Of a DNA stretch of 64,000 nucleotides, positions 1 through 6,842 are shown one piece after another. This DNA comes from an uncultured Gilliamella sp. (GTDB taxonomy: Bacteria > Pseudomonadota > Gammaproteobacteria > Enterobacterales > Orbaceae): positions 23,639-87,638 of the forward strand of contig CALYPG010000011.1 in the NCBI GenBank assembly GCA_945271295.1. Direction: 5' to 3'. The first letter of the stretch is position 1. Each line of letters opens with the position of its first letter. The notes beneath the pieces were generated by a model. The model saw only the letters and a program-made list of their open reading frames with translations. It ran no database searches and was not told the DNA's origin. A program made the position numbers and the translations under genes.

Positions 1-389
1 CGTTTTTGTAAACGGGTAAATGTAGACATAATCGCCACCTAGAAAACAATAAAAAGCTGTCTCCTCAAATTGAGAAGATAATTACTGTTTTCCTGCAGCA
101 GCACTATTCAGGAAAGCGGCGGTATTGTATACAAGAGTTTATTGAATGTAAAGGATCAATAAATATTGTGTTTTAGACTAAATATCCCGTTTTTCAAAGA
201 AACGATAATCATATGGAAATAAATCAGCACGCTTTTCGCTTTTTCAGCACTTATGTTTATTGTGTTATTTAAATAATTATTCATAAACAAGTTTAGTTAT
301 ATTGGAACATATAGAAATATAAGTAATATAATATTTTTTATATGGGTGTTAAACTAAAAACACAAAAATTAAAGATGAAAATATAAGGA
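1..389. other. Left-edge intergenic region, possible gene tail
   Basis: No complete gene is visible. One forward frame is open from about position 12 to a stop near 175 and ends in a basic Lys/Arg-rich peptide, so it could be the tail of a gene or transposase. I do not recognise it. The rest (about 180-380) is very AT-rich and probably holds the promoter of the next gene. Confidence 0.3.
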
Positions 390-395
390 ATGATG

Positions 396-1085
396 ATGGG
401 AATACAACAAGTTATGATAACACCATGCAAATCTGAACAAGAATTGTTAGAGCGTTTTGGCTGTTATGGTTTTGAAAAACAATTTACTTTCTATGATGTA
501 ATTGGTGATAGTAATTGGCAAATTGATATCGATCAAGGTGTTATTCATTTTGATGAAGATATTACCTTTTCAATTCAATTATTAGGTAGCTTTTCTTTAT
601 CTTCTGAAACATGGCTTTGGTCTTGGAATAATGAAGCATCGCAGTTACCCACACCAGTTATTGAGCAAGCATTGAGTTTAAAACACTATGGTGAAGAAAA
701 TAACATAGACTTATTCACGGTTGGTCAATTTGTTGCTACAGAGGCAGATTTATATAAAATAGGTGCAATTGCTGCTGGAATGTTTGATACAAATGGGTTT
801 TATCTTGCTGATTTTGGTCAAGGAATTGCATTGGTGACGGTAAAAAGAGATCATATTGATCACAACACACGTAATCAAACGCAAATTTGTGAAACGTTTT
901 CGGAATTTATTGCCAACTTTGATGTTAATCATTACCAGGCTCTTAAATACTATTTGATTGCAAAAGATTATCAAATTGAACCAAGCGATTTAACTGATCA
1001 TAGCACACTTGTTGCGATAAAAGGGCAAGAACGTATTGTGGCTCAATTTGATCAACAATCTCGCTTAATCAGTTTAAATGGATAA
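396..1085 (+). CDS. DUF6882-like cytosolic protein of unknown function
   Basis: A protein of about 229 residues without signal peptide or membrane segment. The aromatic motif WLWSWNN near residue 75, followed by a Gly-Ala-rich helix (IGAIAAGMF), resembles the DUF6882 family, for which I know no function. Three ATG codons lie in tandem at 390, 393 and 396. The Shine-Dalgarno AAGGA ends at 389, so only the third ATG has a usable spacing. It is convergent with rtcR and separated from it by a strong hairpin. Nothing in the sequence ties it to RNA repair except position. Confidence 0.6.
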   Translation: MGIQQVMITPCKSEQELLERFGCYGFEKQFTFYDVIGDSNWQIDIDQGVIHFDEDITFSIQLLGSFSLSSETWLWSWNNEASQLPTPVIEQALSLKHYGEENNIDLFTVGQFVATEADLYKIGAIAAGMFDTNGFYLADFGQGIALVTVKRDHIDHNTRNQTQICETFSEFIANFDVNHYQALKYYLIAKDYQIEPSDLTDHSTLVAIKGQERIVAQFDQQSRLISLNG

Positions 1086-1093
1086 ATACGGTT

Positions 1094-1134
1094 ATCAGTA
1101 AAATCTTTCCTGTTACTCATTTGATTTTACTGAT
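1094..1134. terminator. Bidirectional terminator between DUF6882-like gene and rtcR
   Basis: A perfect 12-bp inverted repeat (ATCAGTAAAATC / GATTTTACTGAT) with a 17-nt loop lies between two convergent genes. A-rich and T-rich flanks on both sides suit termination in both directions. Confidence 0.65.
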
Positions 1135-1141
1135 AAATTTA

Positions 1142-2755
1142 TCAAGGCTTATTAATCATCTCCCAACTTAATCCAAACTTAGCTAGATATTTTTTTAATC
1201 TATCGGCATCGTTACTGCGTTGTTTTTTGGTTCTTGATACGGCAAACAGTTGCCTACCAGCTTCAGATAGTGTTGGGTGTTTTCGACACACTTCGAGTAC
1301 CTTTTCTAACTGATAACGATCAAATTCATCTATTTCGTTTGGGATTAACTCATCATAAATTTCGTTTTGATGCCAGTTCTGTTTAAGGCGTTTAATCTCT
1401 TGTTCGACTTGCCCAAAGCTAATATTGCCTTGGGGAGCAAGTGTTGCCATGCGAGTGATTGAGGCAGTGAGTTCCCGAAAATTGCCTTGCCATACTGCCT
1501 CATTGGCAGTGGCAAATTGTAAATAGGCCTTGCGTGACTCTTGATTAAAGCGTGGCATTAGGCCGTATTCTTTGGCATAACGCGCCAGTTCATAATCAAT
1601 ATTGGGTTCGATATCTTCTTTACGTTCAGCCAGTCCGGGTAATTTGTAACTCCATAAATTAATTCTCGCAAACAGATCTTCTCTAAATTCCCCTCGGTTG
1701 ATTGCCAATTTAAGATCTTTATTGGTGCCAGCGATGAGTTGAAAATCACTTTGTATTGGGGCGTCACTACCAAATGGGTAAAACTGCTTTTCTTCAATGG
1801 CTTTTAATAGCATAGCTTGCTCATCAAGGCCAAGTTCACCGATTTCATCTAAAAACAGTAACCCTCCATCAGCACTTTTTAACAGACCGGTGCGAGCCAA
1901 ATTAGCGCCAGTAAATGCGCCTTTAACATGACCAAATAGCGTCGACATGGCACTATCACCACGTAAGGTGGCACAATTTATTTCGACAAATTGACCGTTA
2001 ATTTGATGATGACTTTGCTTAAGTAAATAAATTTGTTTGGCCAAAAATGATTTTCCGGCGCCGGTTGGACCACATAATAAAATAGGTGCATGCGACCTGC
2101 TTGCCACTTGCTCAATTTCAGCAATCATCTGATTAAATTGTTGATTGCGCGTTGCGATACCTGATTTTAAAAGGTCAGTTGCTTGATCAGCATATTGTTG
2201 AAAACGGGTCAGAATTTTATCATAACGATGTAAATTTAAATCGATAATATTCATTTTACCGCATGGCGTTAGCGCGATGAGATCCTTCTCTTTTAAATCT
2301 AGATTTTCATCGGCGAGTTCTTTTTTGGGTGGTGGTGACATTTGCAATAATTTAGCTGGGTAGTAGCGTGATTCAGCCAATAAAAACCAACAAATCTGTG
2401 CAACATGGGTACCGGTGGTGATATGCAAATAATACTCTTCTTGCTCAGGATTGAAGGTGTAATTTTTGGCAATATCAAACAGACAAGTATAAACTTGTTC
2501 AAAATCCCAAGGATCTTCAATGTTCACCGCTATGGGGCGTACTTCGGTTTGCGGTGATAACATTTTAATATCTTTAATGATTTCGCAAAGCAGATGATAA
2601 TCGTTTTGATAATAGAGTAGCTCTAACCGAGTAAATGGTGTATTAGGTTGATGACATAAATCAATAGTCGGTCGCCATTGTCGCCAACGCCTTTTCCCTT
2701 TGCCGCGTTGATCCAGTACATTACCTAAAAAACCAAAAACTATATTCTTTTTCAT
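1142..2755 (-). CDS. rtcR: RtcR, sigma54-dependent activator of the RNA-repair operon
   Basis: About 537 residues, close to E. coli RtcR (532). The N-terminal ~180 residues match the RtcR CARF-type sensor domain (start [15 protein letters not shown]). A sigma54 AAA+ domain follows, with Walker A GPTGAGKS (~229-236), the sigma54-contact loop GAFTGA (~279-284) and Walker B LLFLDE (~298-304). The C-terminus carries the DNA-binding region with LSEAGRQLF and a conserved [10 protein letters not shown] stretch. An in-frame ATG 51 bases upstream at 2806 exists, but homology begins at 2755. The gene diverges from the slipin-rtcB operon and faces a sigma54 promoter. In E. coli and Salmonella, RtcR activates rtcBA on sensing RNA ends, and the same role is inferred here. 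Confidence 0.93.
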   Translation of the reverse strand: MKKNIVFGFLGNVLDQRGKGKRRWRQWRPTIDLCHQPNTPFTRLELLYYQNDYHLLCEIIKDIKMLSPQTEVRPIAVNIEDPWDFEQVYTCLFDIAKNYTFNPEQEEYYLHITTGTHVAQICWFLLAESRYYPAKLLQMSPPPKKELADENLDLKEKDLIALTPCGKMNIIDLNLHRYDKILTRFQQYADQATDLLKSGIATRNQQFNQMIAEIEQVASRSHAPILLCGPTGAGKSFLAKQIYLLKQSHHQINGQFVEINCATLRGDSAMSTLFGHVKGAFTGANLARTGLLKSADGGLLFLDEIGELGLDEQAMLLKAIEEKQFYPFGSDAPIQSDFQLIAGTNKDLKLAINRGEFREDLFARINLWSYKLPGLAERKEDIEPNIDYELARYAKEYGLMPRFNQESRKAYLQFATANEAVWQGNFRELTASITRMATLAPQGNISFGQVEQEIKRLKQNWHQNEIYDELIPNEIDEFDRYQLEKVLEVCRKHPTLSEAGRQLFAVSRTKKQRSNDADRLKKYLAKFGLSWEMINKP

Positions 2756-2840
2756 TGCTTTATAAATATTTATAAATAAATAGATAAAATTATAAAAAAT
2801 AAACAATTAAAAAGCCATCATCAATCTAACTCAATAACCA

Positions 2841-2874
2841 AATTATTTTTTATTCATATATAAATCAAATAATT
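2841..2874. promoter_or_regulatory. Possible RtcR upstream activating sequence
   Basis: An inverted repeat AATTATTT-N18-AAATAATT lies about 30-60 bases upstream of the -24 element, where an enhancer-binding activator could sit. The DNA here is very AT-rich, so the repeat may be chance. Confidence 0.25.
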
Positions 2875-2903
2875 ATGTTTTTATTTTGATGTTTTTTATT
2901 TAT

Positions 2904-2919
2904 TGGCACGCTTTTCGCA
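2904..2919 (+). promoter_or_regulatory. Sigma54 (-24/-12) promoter of the slipin-rtcB operon
   Basis: TTGGCACG followed by TTTTCGCA puts the invariant GG (2905-2906) and GC (2917-2918) exactly 10 bases apart, as in the sigma54 consensus. It points rightward away from rtcR, and transcription should start near 2930. The divergent sigma54 activator gene makes the call firm. Confidence 0.85.
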
Positions 2920-2945
2920 ATATTTATTATACCTAAGCAAACAGA

Positions 2946-3058
2946 TGCTGTTTTTTATAACAGCAAGGTGCATAGCGAATACTTTATGAATTTATCATGA
3001 GGATAAAAGTTCTGAAGATTATCAACATGTATGCCTTAACGTGTGATTAGGTTGCTGT
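2946..3058 (+). ncRNA. Structured 5' leader segment with alternative pairings
   Basis: This is the first part of the transcript expected from the sigma54 promoter. Segment TGCTGTT (2946-2952) can pair with AACAGCA (2959-2965) around a 6-nt loop. The same middle segment, as ACAGCAA (2960-2966), can instead pair with TTGCTGT (3052-3058). The longer pairing would enclose GCATA/TATGC (2970-2974 / 3030-3034) and a 6-bp hairpin TTTATC/GATAAA (2991-2996 / 3002-3007). Segments 1 and 3 are therefore rivals. The 7-bp closing stem recalls a tRNA or Y-RNA domain, but no known Y-RNA motif is clear. Confidence 0.45.
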
Positions 3059-3069
3059 GTAAAAGCATT

Positions 3070-3145
3070 TTTTGAATAGTTCATCAGGTAGAACAATCGA
3101 CACGGGATCGATATGTAGTAGGTTCGAGTCCTACTTCAAAAACCA
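3070..3145 (+). tRNA. tRNA-like element in rtc operon leader (apparent anticodon CGG)
   Basis: A full 76-nt cloverleaf can be drawn. The acceptor stem is TTTTGAA/TTCAAAA (7 of 7 pairs), the D stem GTTC/GAAC has an 8-nt loop containing GG, and the anticodon stem is ATCGA/TCGAT with 7-nt loop CACGGGA. A 5-nt variable region is followed by T stem GTAGG/CCTAC with loop TTCGAGT, discriminator A and encoded CCA. All helices are perfect and lengths match canonical numbering. Oddities: A instead of U at position 33, U15/A48 instead of the usual purine-pyrimidine Levitt pair, and a weak A/T-rich acceptor. It lies between the sigma54 promoter and the slipin gene, so it would be part of the operon mRNA. 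It may be a decoy, sensor or processing signal rather than a decoding tRNA-Pro. Salmonella rtc operons carry Y RNAs with tRNA-like domains, a possible parallel. Confidence 0.75.
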
Positions 3146-3166
3146 ATAAATAAAAAGAAGCAATAA

Positions 3167-3288
3167 ACACAGTCAGTGACCGTGTTGGATAAGTGAAGAG
3201 TAAAAAGCAGTCGCACTTCAAACTTATCCACCAGTTTAAACCGGTTAACTTGTTAAGTTATTTGAACTTAGCAAGGTAAAAAAACTGG
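3167..3288 (+). ncRNA. Downstream leader hairpins of the rtc operon
   Basis: Three structures follow the tRNA-like element. ACAC-A-GTCA-G-TGAC-C-GTGT (3167-3185) is a near-perfect palindrome. TGGATAAGT (3186-3194) pairs with ACTTATCCA (3222-3230), with GAAG/CTTC stacked inside, and the 3' strand is followed directly by CCA. CCAGTTT (3231-3237) pairs with AAACTGG (3282-3288) and encloses an 11-bp stem CTTGTTAAGTT/AACTTAGCAAG (3249-3259 / 3265-3275, one G-U). This is too much regular pairing for ordinary leader sequence. Function is unknown. Confidence 0.5.
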
Positions 3289-3429
3289 ATTATAGGCAGA
3301 ATGTTAAATACCAATAAGCGTTGCGTTATTTGTCTTATTGCTTTTAACCTTCCCCCTACGATTTCGTTACTTAGCCCGTTTTAATTGTGCTAAATACGGT
3401 TGCTGATTGTGCTAGAAAGGAAAAGTAAA
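3289..3429 (+). promoter_or_regulatory. Distal untranslated leader of slipin-rtcB operon
   Basis: No gene is seen here. The segment carries only short possible stems (for example TAGC/GCTA around 3372-3392) and ends with the Shine-Dalgarno AAGGA (3417-3421) of the slipin gene, 8 bases before its ATG. Confidence 0.4.
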
Positions 3430-5004
3430 ATGATAAAAACAATTAAAGTTAAAAAAAATGAGATCGCGGTACTGTATAAAAATAATGAAATTGAAAAAGT
3501 ATTAACCGCGGGTATACACCGAATATTTAATCCATTAAATACTATTGGTTACCAATTGATAAATTTAGCATCGCCAAAAATTGAAGTTAATATGGCCGAA
3601 CAGTTAATCAACTTCTATCCGGAAATCATTAACCAACATTGCTATTTAGTGGATGTGGCAGAAAACGAAATAGCCTTACGTTATGAAGAACAAAAGTTGG
3701 TGGAAGTGATTTTACCAGCCACTAAATGCCTATATTGGAAAAGTTACAAAGCGCACGCGATTAAAAAAGTGGCTCTACAACAGGGTTATGCATTGCCAAC
3801 TGATATCGCGCAAGAATTGATAGAAGCTAAAAATAGTAATAACGCCATTGTAAATATTGAAAAATTGATACTACATTATTTTATACATGAGCAAATTGGT
3901 ACCTTATTTGTGGATAATCAATTGATACAGATTATTGCACCAGAATCGATAGTCGGTTATTGCCAATTTAAACATACTATTGTATTAGGTAAATTTAACT
4001 TACGGGAAAACCACATTGATGAGCGTATTGCTGATGCGATTGAACAGCGTATACCAGAACAACTGACCCAGTTTTGTTTACAGATGGAAGTCGGTGCCAA
4101 TCAGGCTGGTCTACGTTATGAAAACGATCTATTGGTCGAAATATTGTCACCAGGGACGAAACGCCTTTATTGGCAAAATAGCCATAAACAACATATGGTT
4201 ACGGTTGATTTAAACCAAGGTTATACGTTAAGTGGTGAGATTGTTCAACAGTTACTACAACCAAAATTACGCCAAAAAGAAGTGGTTGGTGATAACAGTA
4301 TATTGATTGCCCAAGTACCAGCGTACCATGTTGGCGTATTAAAAGTGAATGGTCACATTGAGCAACTATTAACCGCTGGAATCACTGCCTATTGGCGTTT
4401 TAACCGTGAAATATCGGTTGATATAGTCGATACTCGGCTACAAGCATTAGACGTTGCAGGACAAGAGATCTTAACCAAAGATAAAGTAAGCTTACGGATA
4501 AACTTAGTCGCCAATTGGCACTATACTAACGTATTAACCGCCTTTGAAAAAACGGCATGTCCAGCGGAGTTATTATATCGTGAATTACAGTTTGGATTAC
4601 GTGAAGCCATTGGTACACGGACACTTGATGAGTTATTGGAGAATAAAAATATCATCGATGAAGTGGTGACCAAACATATTAAAGAACGTTTACAAGGCTT
4701 TGGTTTAGAAACGGTGTCACTTGGCGTAAAAGATATTATTTTACCAGGCGATATGAAAGCAATCTTATCGCAAGTTGTTGAGGCTGAAAAATCAGCTCAA
4801 GCAAATGTGATTCGCCGTCGGGAAGAAACATCCGCTACGCGCTCATTATTGAACACCGCCAAAGTGATGGAAAATAATCCAGTCGCATTACGTTTAAAAG
4901 AGATGGAAACCTTAGAACGTATCGCTGAACGTATCGATAAAATCTCGGTTGTGGGTGGACTTGATCAAGTGTTACATGGTCTAGTAAATATTCAAGCAAA
5001 ATAG
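3430..5004 (+). CDS. Slipin/SPFH (band 7) protein with repeated N-terminal modules
   Basis: About 524 residues. The C-terminal part (~300-524) is a stomatin/slipin-like SPFH domain: VGVLKVNGHIEQLLTAG, then LREAIGTRTLDELLE, then the coiled-coil-prone EAEKSAQANVIRRREE. The preceding ~290 residues repeat a short beta module of the type (E/Q)(I/A)xLxYxxxxLVEVLxPGxxxxYW about four more times (near residues 6-33, 76-103, 153-180 and 221-248). Ordinary bacterial slipins are half this size and usually begin with a membrane anchor, which is missing here. ATG 3430 has an AAGGA 8 bases upstream; an in-frame TTG at 3400 is not needed. It lies between the tRNA-like leader and rtcB in the RtcR-controlled operon. 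A scaffold for the repair machinery is a guess. Confidence 0.85.
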   Translation: MIKTIKVKKNEIAVLYKNNEIEKVLTAGIHRIFNPLNTIGYQLINLASPKIEVNMAEQLINFYPEIINQHCYLVDVAENEIALRYEEQKLVEVILPATKCLYWKSYKAHAIKKVALQQGYALPTDIAQELIEAKNSNNAIVNIEKLILHYFIHEQIGTLFVDNQLIQIIAPESIVGYCQFKHTIVLGKFNLRENHIDERIADAIEQRIPEQLTQFCLQMEVGANQAGLRYENDLLVEILSPGTKRLYWQNSHKQHMVTVDLNQGYTLSGEIVQQLLQPKLRQKEVVGDNSILIAQVPAYHVGVLKVNGHIEQLLTAGITAYWRFNREISVDIVDTRLQALDVAGQEILTKDKVSLRINLVANWHYTNVLTAFEKTACPAELLYRELQFGLREAIGTRTLDELLENKNIIDEVVTKHIKERLQGFGLETVSLGVKDIILPGDMKAILSQVVEAEKSAQANVIRRREETSATRSLLNTAKVMENNPVALRLKEMETLERIAERIDKISVVGGLDQVLHGLVNIQAK

Positions 5005-5013
5005 AAATAACAA

Positions 5014-5038
5014 CCCGTGTAGATTAAATCTGCACGGG
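5014..5038 (+). promoter_or_regulatory. Intercistronic stem-loop between slipin and rtcB
   Basis: CCCGTGTAGATT pairs with AATCTGCACGGG around a minimal loop, and no uridine tract follows. This suits an RNA processing or stabilising hairpin, not a strong terminator, so rtcB stays in the operon. Confidence 0.55.
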
Positions 5039-5057
5039 ATTAAAAAGGAAAATAGAA

Positions 5058-6284
5058 ATGATTCAGTATGAAGTATTAAAAACCGAAAATTCATTACCGG
5101 TAAAAATGTGGACAAAAGGTGTGCCGGTAGAGCCTGAAGCTAAAGAGCAATTATTAAAAACAGCGCAGTTGCCTTTTATTTTTAGTCATATTGCAGTTAT
5201 GCCAGATGTTCATGTTGGTAAAGGTTCAACTATTGGTAGTGTGATTCCAACTATTGGCGCCATTATCCCTGCTGCGGTTGGGGTGGATATTGGATGCGGT
5301 ATGATGGCAGTACAAACTTCATTAACGGCTAATGAGTTACCGCAAAATCTGGCACCATTACGCTTAGCAATTGAAAAAGCCGTACCAAATGGCTTAAGTC
5401 CAAAAGGTTCGAGCCGTGATAAAGGTAGCTGGCAAAATCCGCCTTCAATTGTTGAGCAATATTGGCAGCAACTTTTACCAGGTTTTGAAAAATTAACTGA
5501 AAAATATCCGCGGTTTTTAAATACTAATAACTACCGTCACTTAGGTACATTAGGAACCGGAAACCATTTTATTGAAATCTGTTTAGATGAAAATCAAATG
5601 GTATGGATCATGTTACATAGTGGATCGCGCGGAATTGGTAATGCTATTGGGGAATTCTTCATTAAAACCGCGAAACAAGAGATGGAAAAATACTTTATTG
5701 ATACTTATTTACCAAGTAAAGATTTAGCCTACTTTGTTGAAGGAACCGAGCATTTTAATGATTACCTTATGGCGGTGAATTGGGCGCAAGAGTTTGCGCG
5801 TTTAAACCGTGAAGCAATGATGCATAACACCATTACCGCACTACGTAGTGTCATTGATGTGCCATTTGAAACTCATTTGCAAGCAGTAAACTGCCACCAT
5901 AACTATGTGCAAAAAGAACATCACTTTGGGCATAATGTGTTTATCACCCGCAAAGGTGCGGTATCAGCGCGTAAAGGCGAATTAGGGATTATTCCTGGTT
6001 CAATGGGCGCTAAAAGTTTTATTGTGCGTGGACTGGGTAATGAAGAGAGTTTCTGCTCTTGTTCGCACGGTGCAGGGCGAGTAATGAGCCGAACCGCGGC
6101 GAAAAAACAATTTACTGTTGAAGATCAAATCAAAGCCACTGCGCATGTTGAATGCCGTAAAGATGCCAACGTGATTGACGAAATCCCAATGGCGTATAAA
6201 GATATTGATGCCGTTATGGCTGCGCAAAATGAACTGGTCGAGATCATGCATCAATTACGGCAAGTGGTGTGTGTAAAAGGCTAA
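5058..6284 (+). CDS. rtcB: RtcB, GTP-dependent RNA-splicing ligase
   Basis: 408 residues, the same length as E. coli RtcB. It joins RNA 2',3'-cyclic phosphate (or 3'-phosphate) ends to 5'-OH ends, as produced by anticodon nucleases and other toxins. Metal-binding motif VDIGCGM (D77, C80), GTGNHFIE (~166-173) and the CSHGAGR motif with His337, the guanylylated residue in E. coli, are all intact. An AAAAGGAAA Shine-Dalgarno precedes the ATG. No archease is seen, and rtcA, the RNA cyclase usually paired with rtcB, is missing from the operon; two unknown genes follow instead. Confidence 0.96.
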   Translation: MIQYEVLKTENSLPVKMWTKGVPVEPEAKEQLLKTAQLPFIFSHIAVMPDVHVGKGSTIGSVIPTIGAIIPAAVGVDIGCGMMAVQTSLTANELPQNLAPLRLAIEKAVPNGLSPKGSSRDKGSWQNPPSIVEQYWQQLLPGFEKLTEKYPRFLNTNNYRHLGTLGTGNHFIEICLDENQMVWIMLHSGSRGIGNAIGEFFIKTAKQEMEKYFIDTYLPSKDLAYFVEGTEHFNDYLMAVNWAQEFARLNREAMMHNTITALRSVIDVPFETHLQAVNCHHNYVQKEHHFGHNVFITRKGAVSARKGELGIIPGSMGAKSFIVRGLGNEESFCSCSHGAGRVMSRTAAKKQFTVEDQIKATAHVECRKDANVIDEIPMAYKDIDAVMAAQNELVEIMHQLRQVVCVKG

Positions 6285-6289
6285 AATTT

Positions 6290-6309
6290 ATCGAGGAGCA
6301 ATCCTCGAT
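6290..6309 (+). promoter_or_regulatory. GNRA-capped hairpin after rtcB
   Basis: ATCGAGGA-GCAA-TCCTCGAT is a perfect 8-bp stem closed by a GCAA tetraloop, with no T tail. It sits between rtcB and the next gene and is likely an mRNA-stabilising or processing element. Confidence 0.55.
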
Positions 6310-6327
6310 ATTGATGGAGATTAAGGT

Positions 6328-6786
6328 ATGCTAAATCTTGATTGCATAAATGGATATCTAACTGCAATACGTTGTTTAAATGCTGGGCTTAACCATTATT
6401 GTGATTATTCAATGAACTTACTGGATAATAAAGGGAATTTTACTGACACCTTAACCCATCACTTTCAATCCATTACCGATGGGCAAGGACAATGTTTCGA
6501 CACTAAGTTATGGCAGATAAACCCCAAACCGATCACGATTGATGAATTTATACAGCAAATTGATAAATGGTTTTTTAAGCAAAACTATTCGCCAACCTTA
6601 CATAAAGAAAACAATAATTGGGGCGTTTCAGGTTTTATTGATATATTGTCCCCCTTAGAATTAAATAAATGTTATCTATACGAAATCGAAACAACCCCAC
6701 CAATATGGTATGCAACACAATGGTGTGATTTATTGTTGGTTTATCAAAATGACCATTATTTATTGCATTTTGATTTAGATGACTAA
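6328..6786 (+). CDS. Unknown 152-residue protein in the rtcB operon
   Basis: I do not recognise this family. It is a soluble, acidic, aromatic-rich protein that starts MLNLDCINGYLTAIRCL. Features include a Cys-containing N-terminal helix, a central WGVSGFIDIL segment and a C-terminal YLLHFDLDD. No signal peptide or membrane helix is seen. It begins 43 bases after rtcB behind a GGAGATTAAGGT ribosome site and is followed 56 bases on by another unknown gene on the same strand, so it is probably expressed by the sigma54 promoter upstream. Roles as an RNA-repair accessory or an immunity-like protein are both open. Confidence 0.6.
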   Translation: MLNLDCINGYLTAIRCLNAGLNHYCDYSMNLLDNKGNFTDTLTHHFQSITDGQGQCFDTKLWQINPKPITIDEFIQQIDKWFFKQNYSPTLHKENNNWGVSGFIDILSPLELNKCYLYEIETTPPIWYATQWCDLLLVYQNDHYLLHFDLDD

Positions 6787-6842
6787 GTATTAACATAACA
6801 GTATTAACATAAAATATAAAAATAATAATGAAAGGAAAACAA

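Noticed and set aside
2841..2874. The A/T inverted repeat as a firm RtcR binding site
   Set aside because: The base composition makes such repeats common. It is listed only as a weak candidate.
3070..3145. Calling the leader element a normal tRNA-Pro(CGG) gene
   Set aside because: Its helices are perfect, but A33, the U15/A48 pair, an A/T-only-like acceptor unlike proline tRNAs and its place in an operon leader speak against a routine decoding role. It was kept as tRNA-like.
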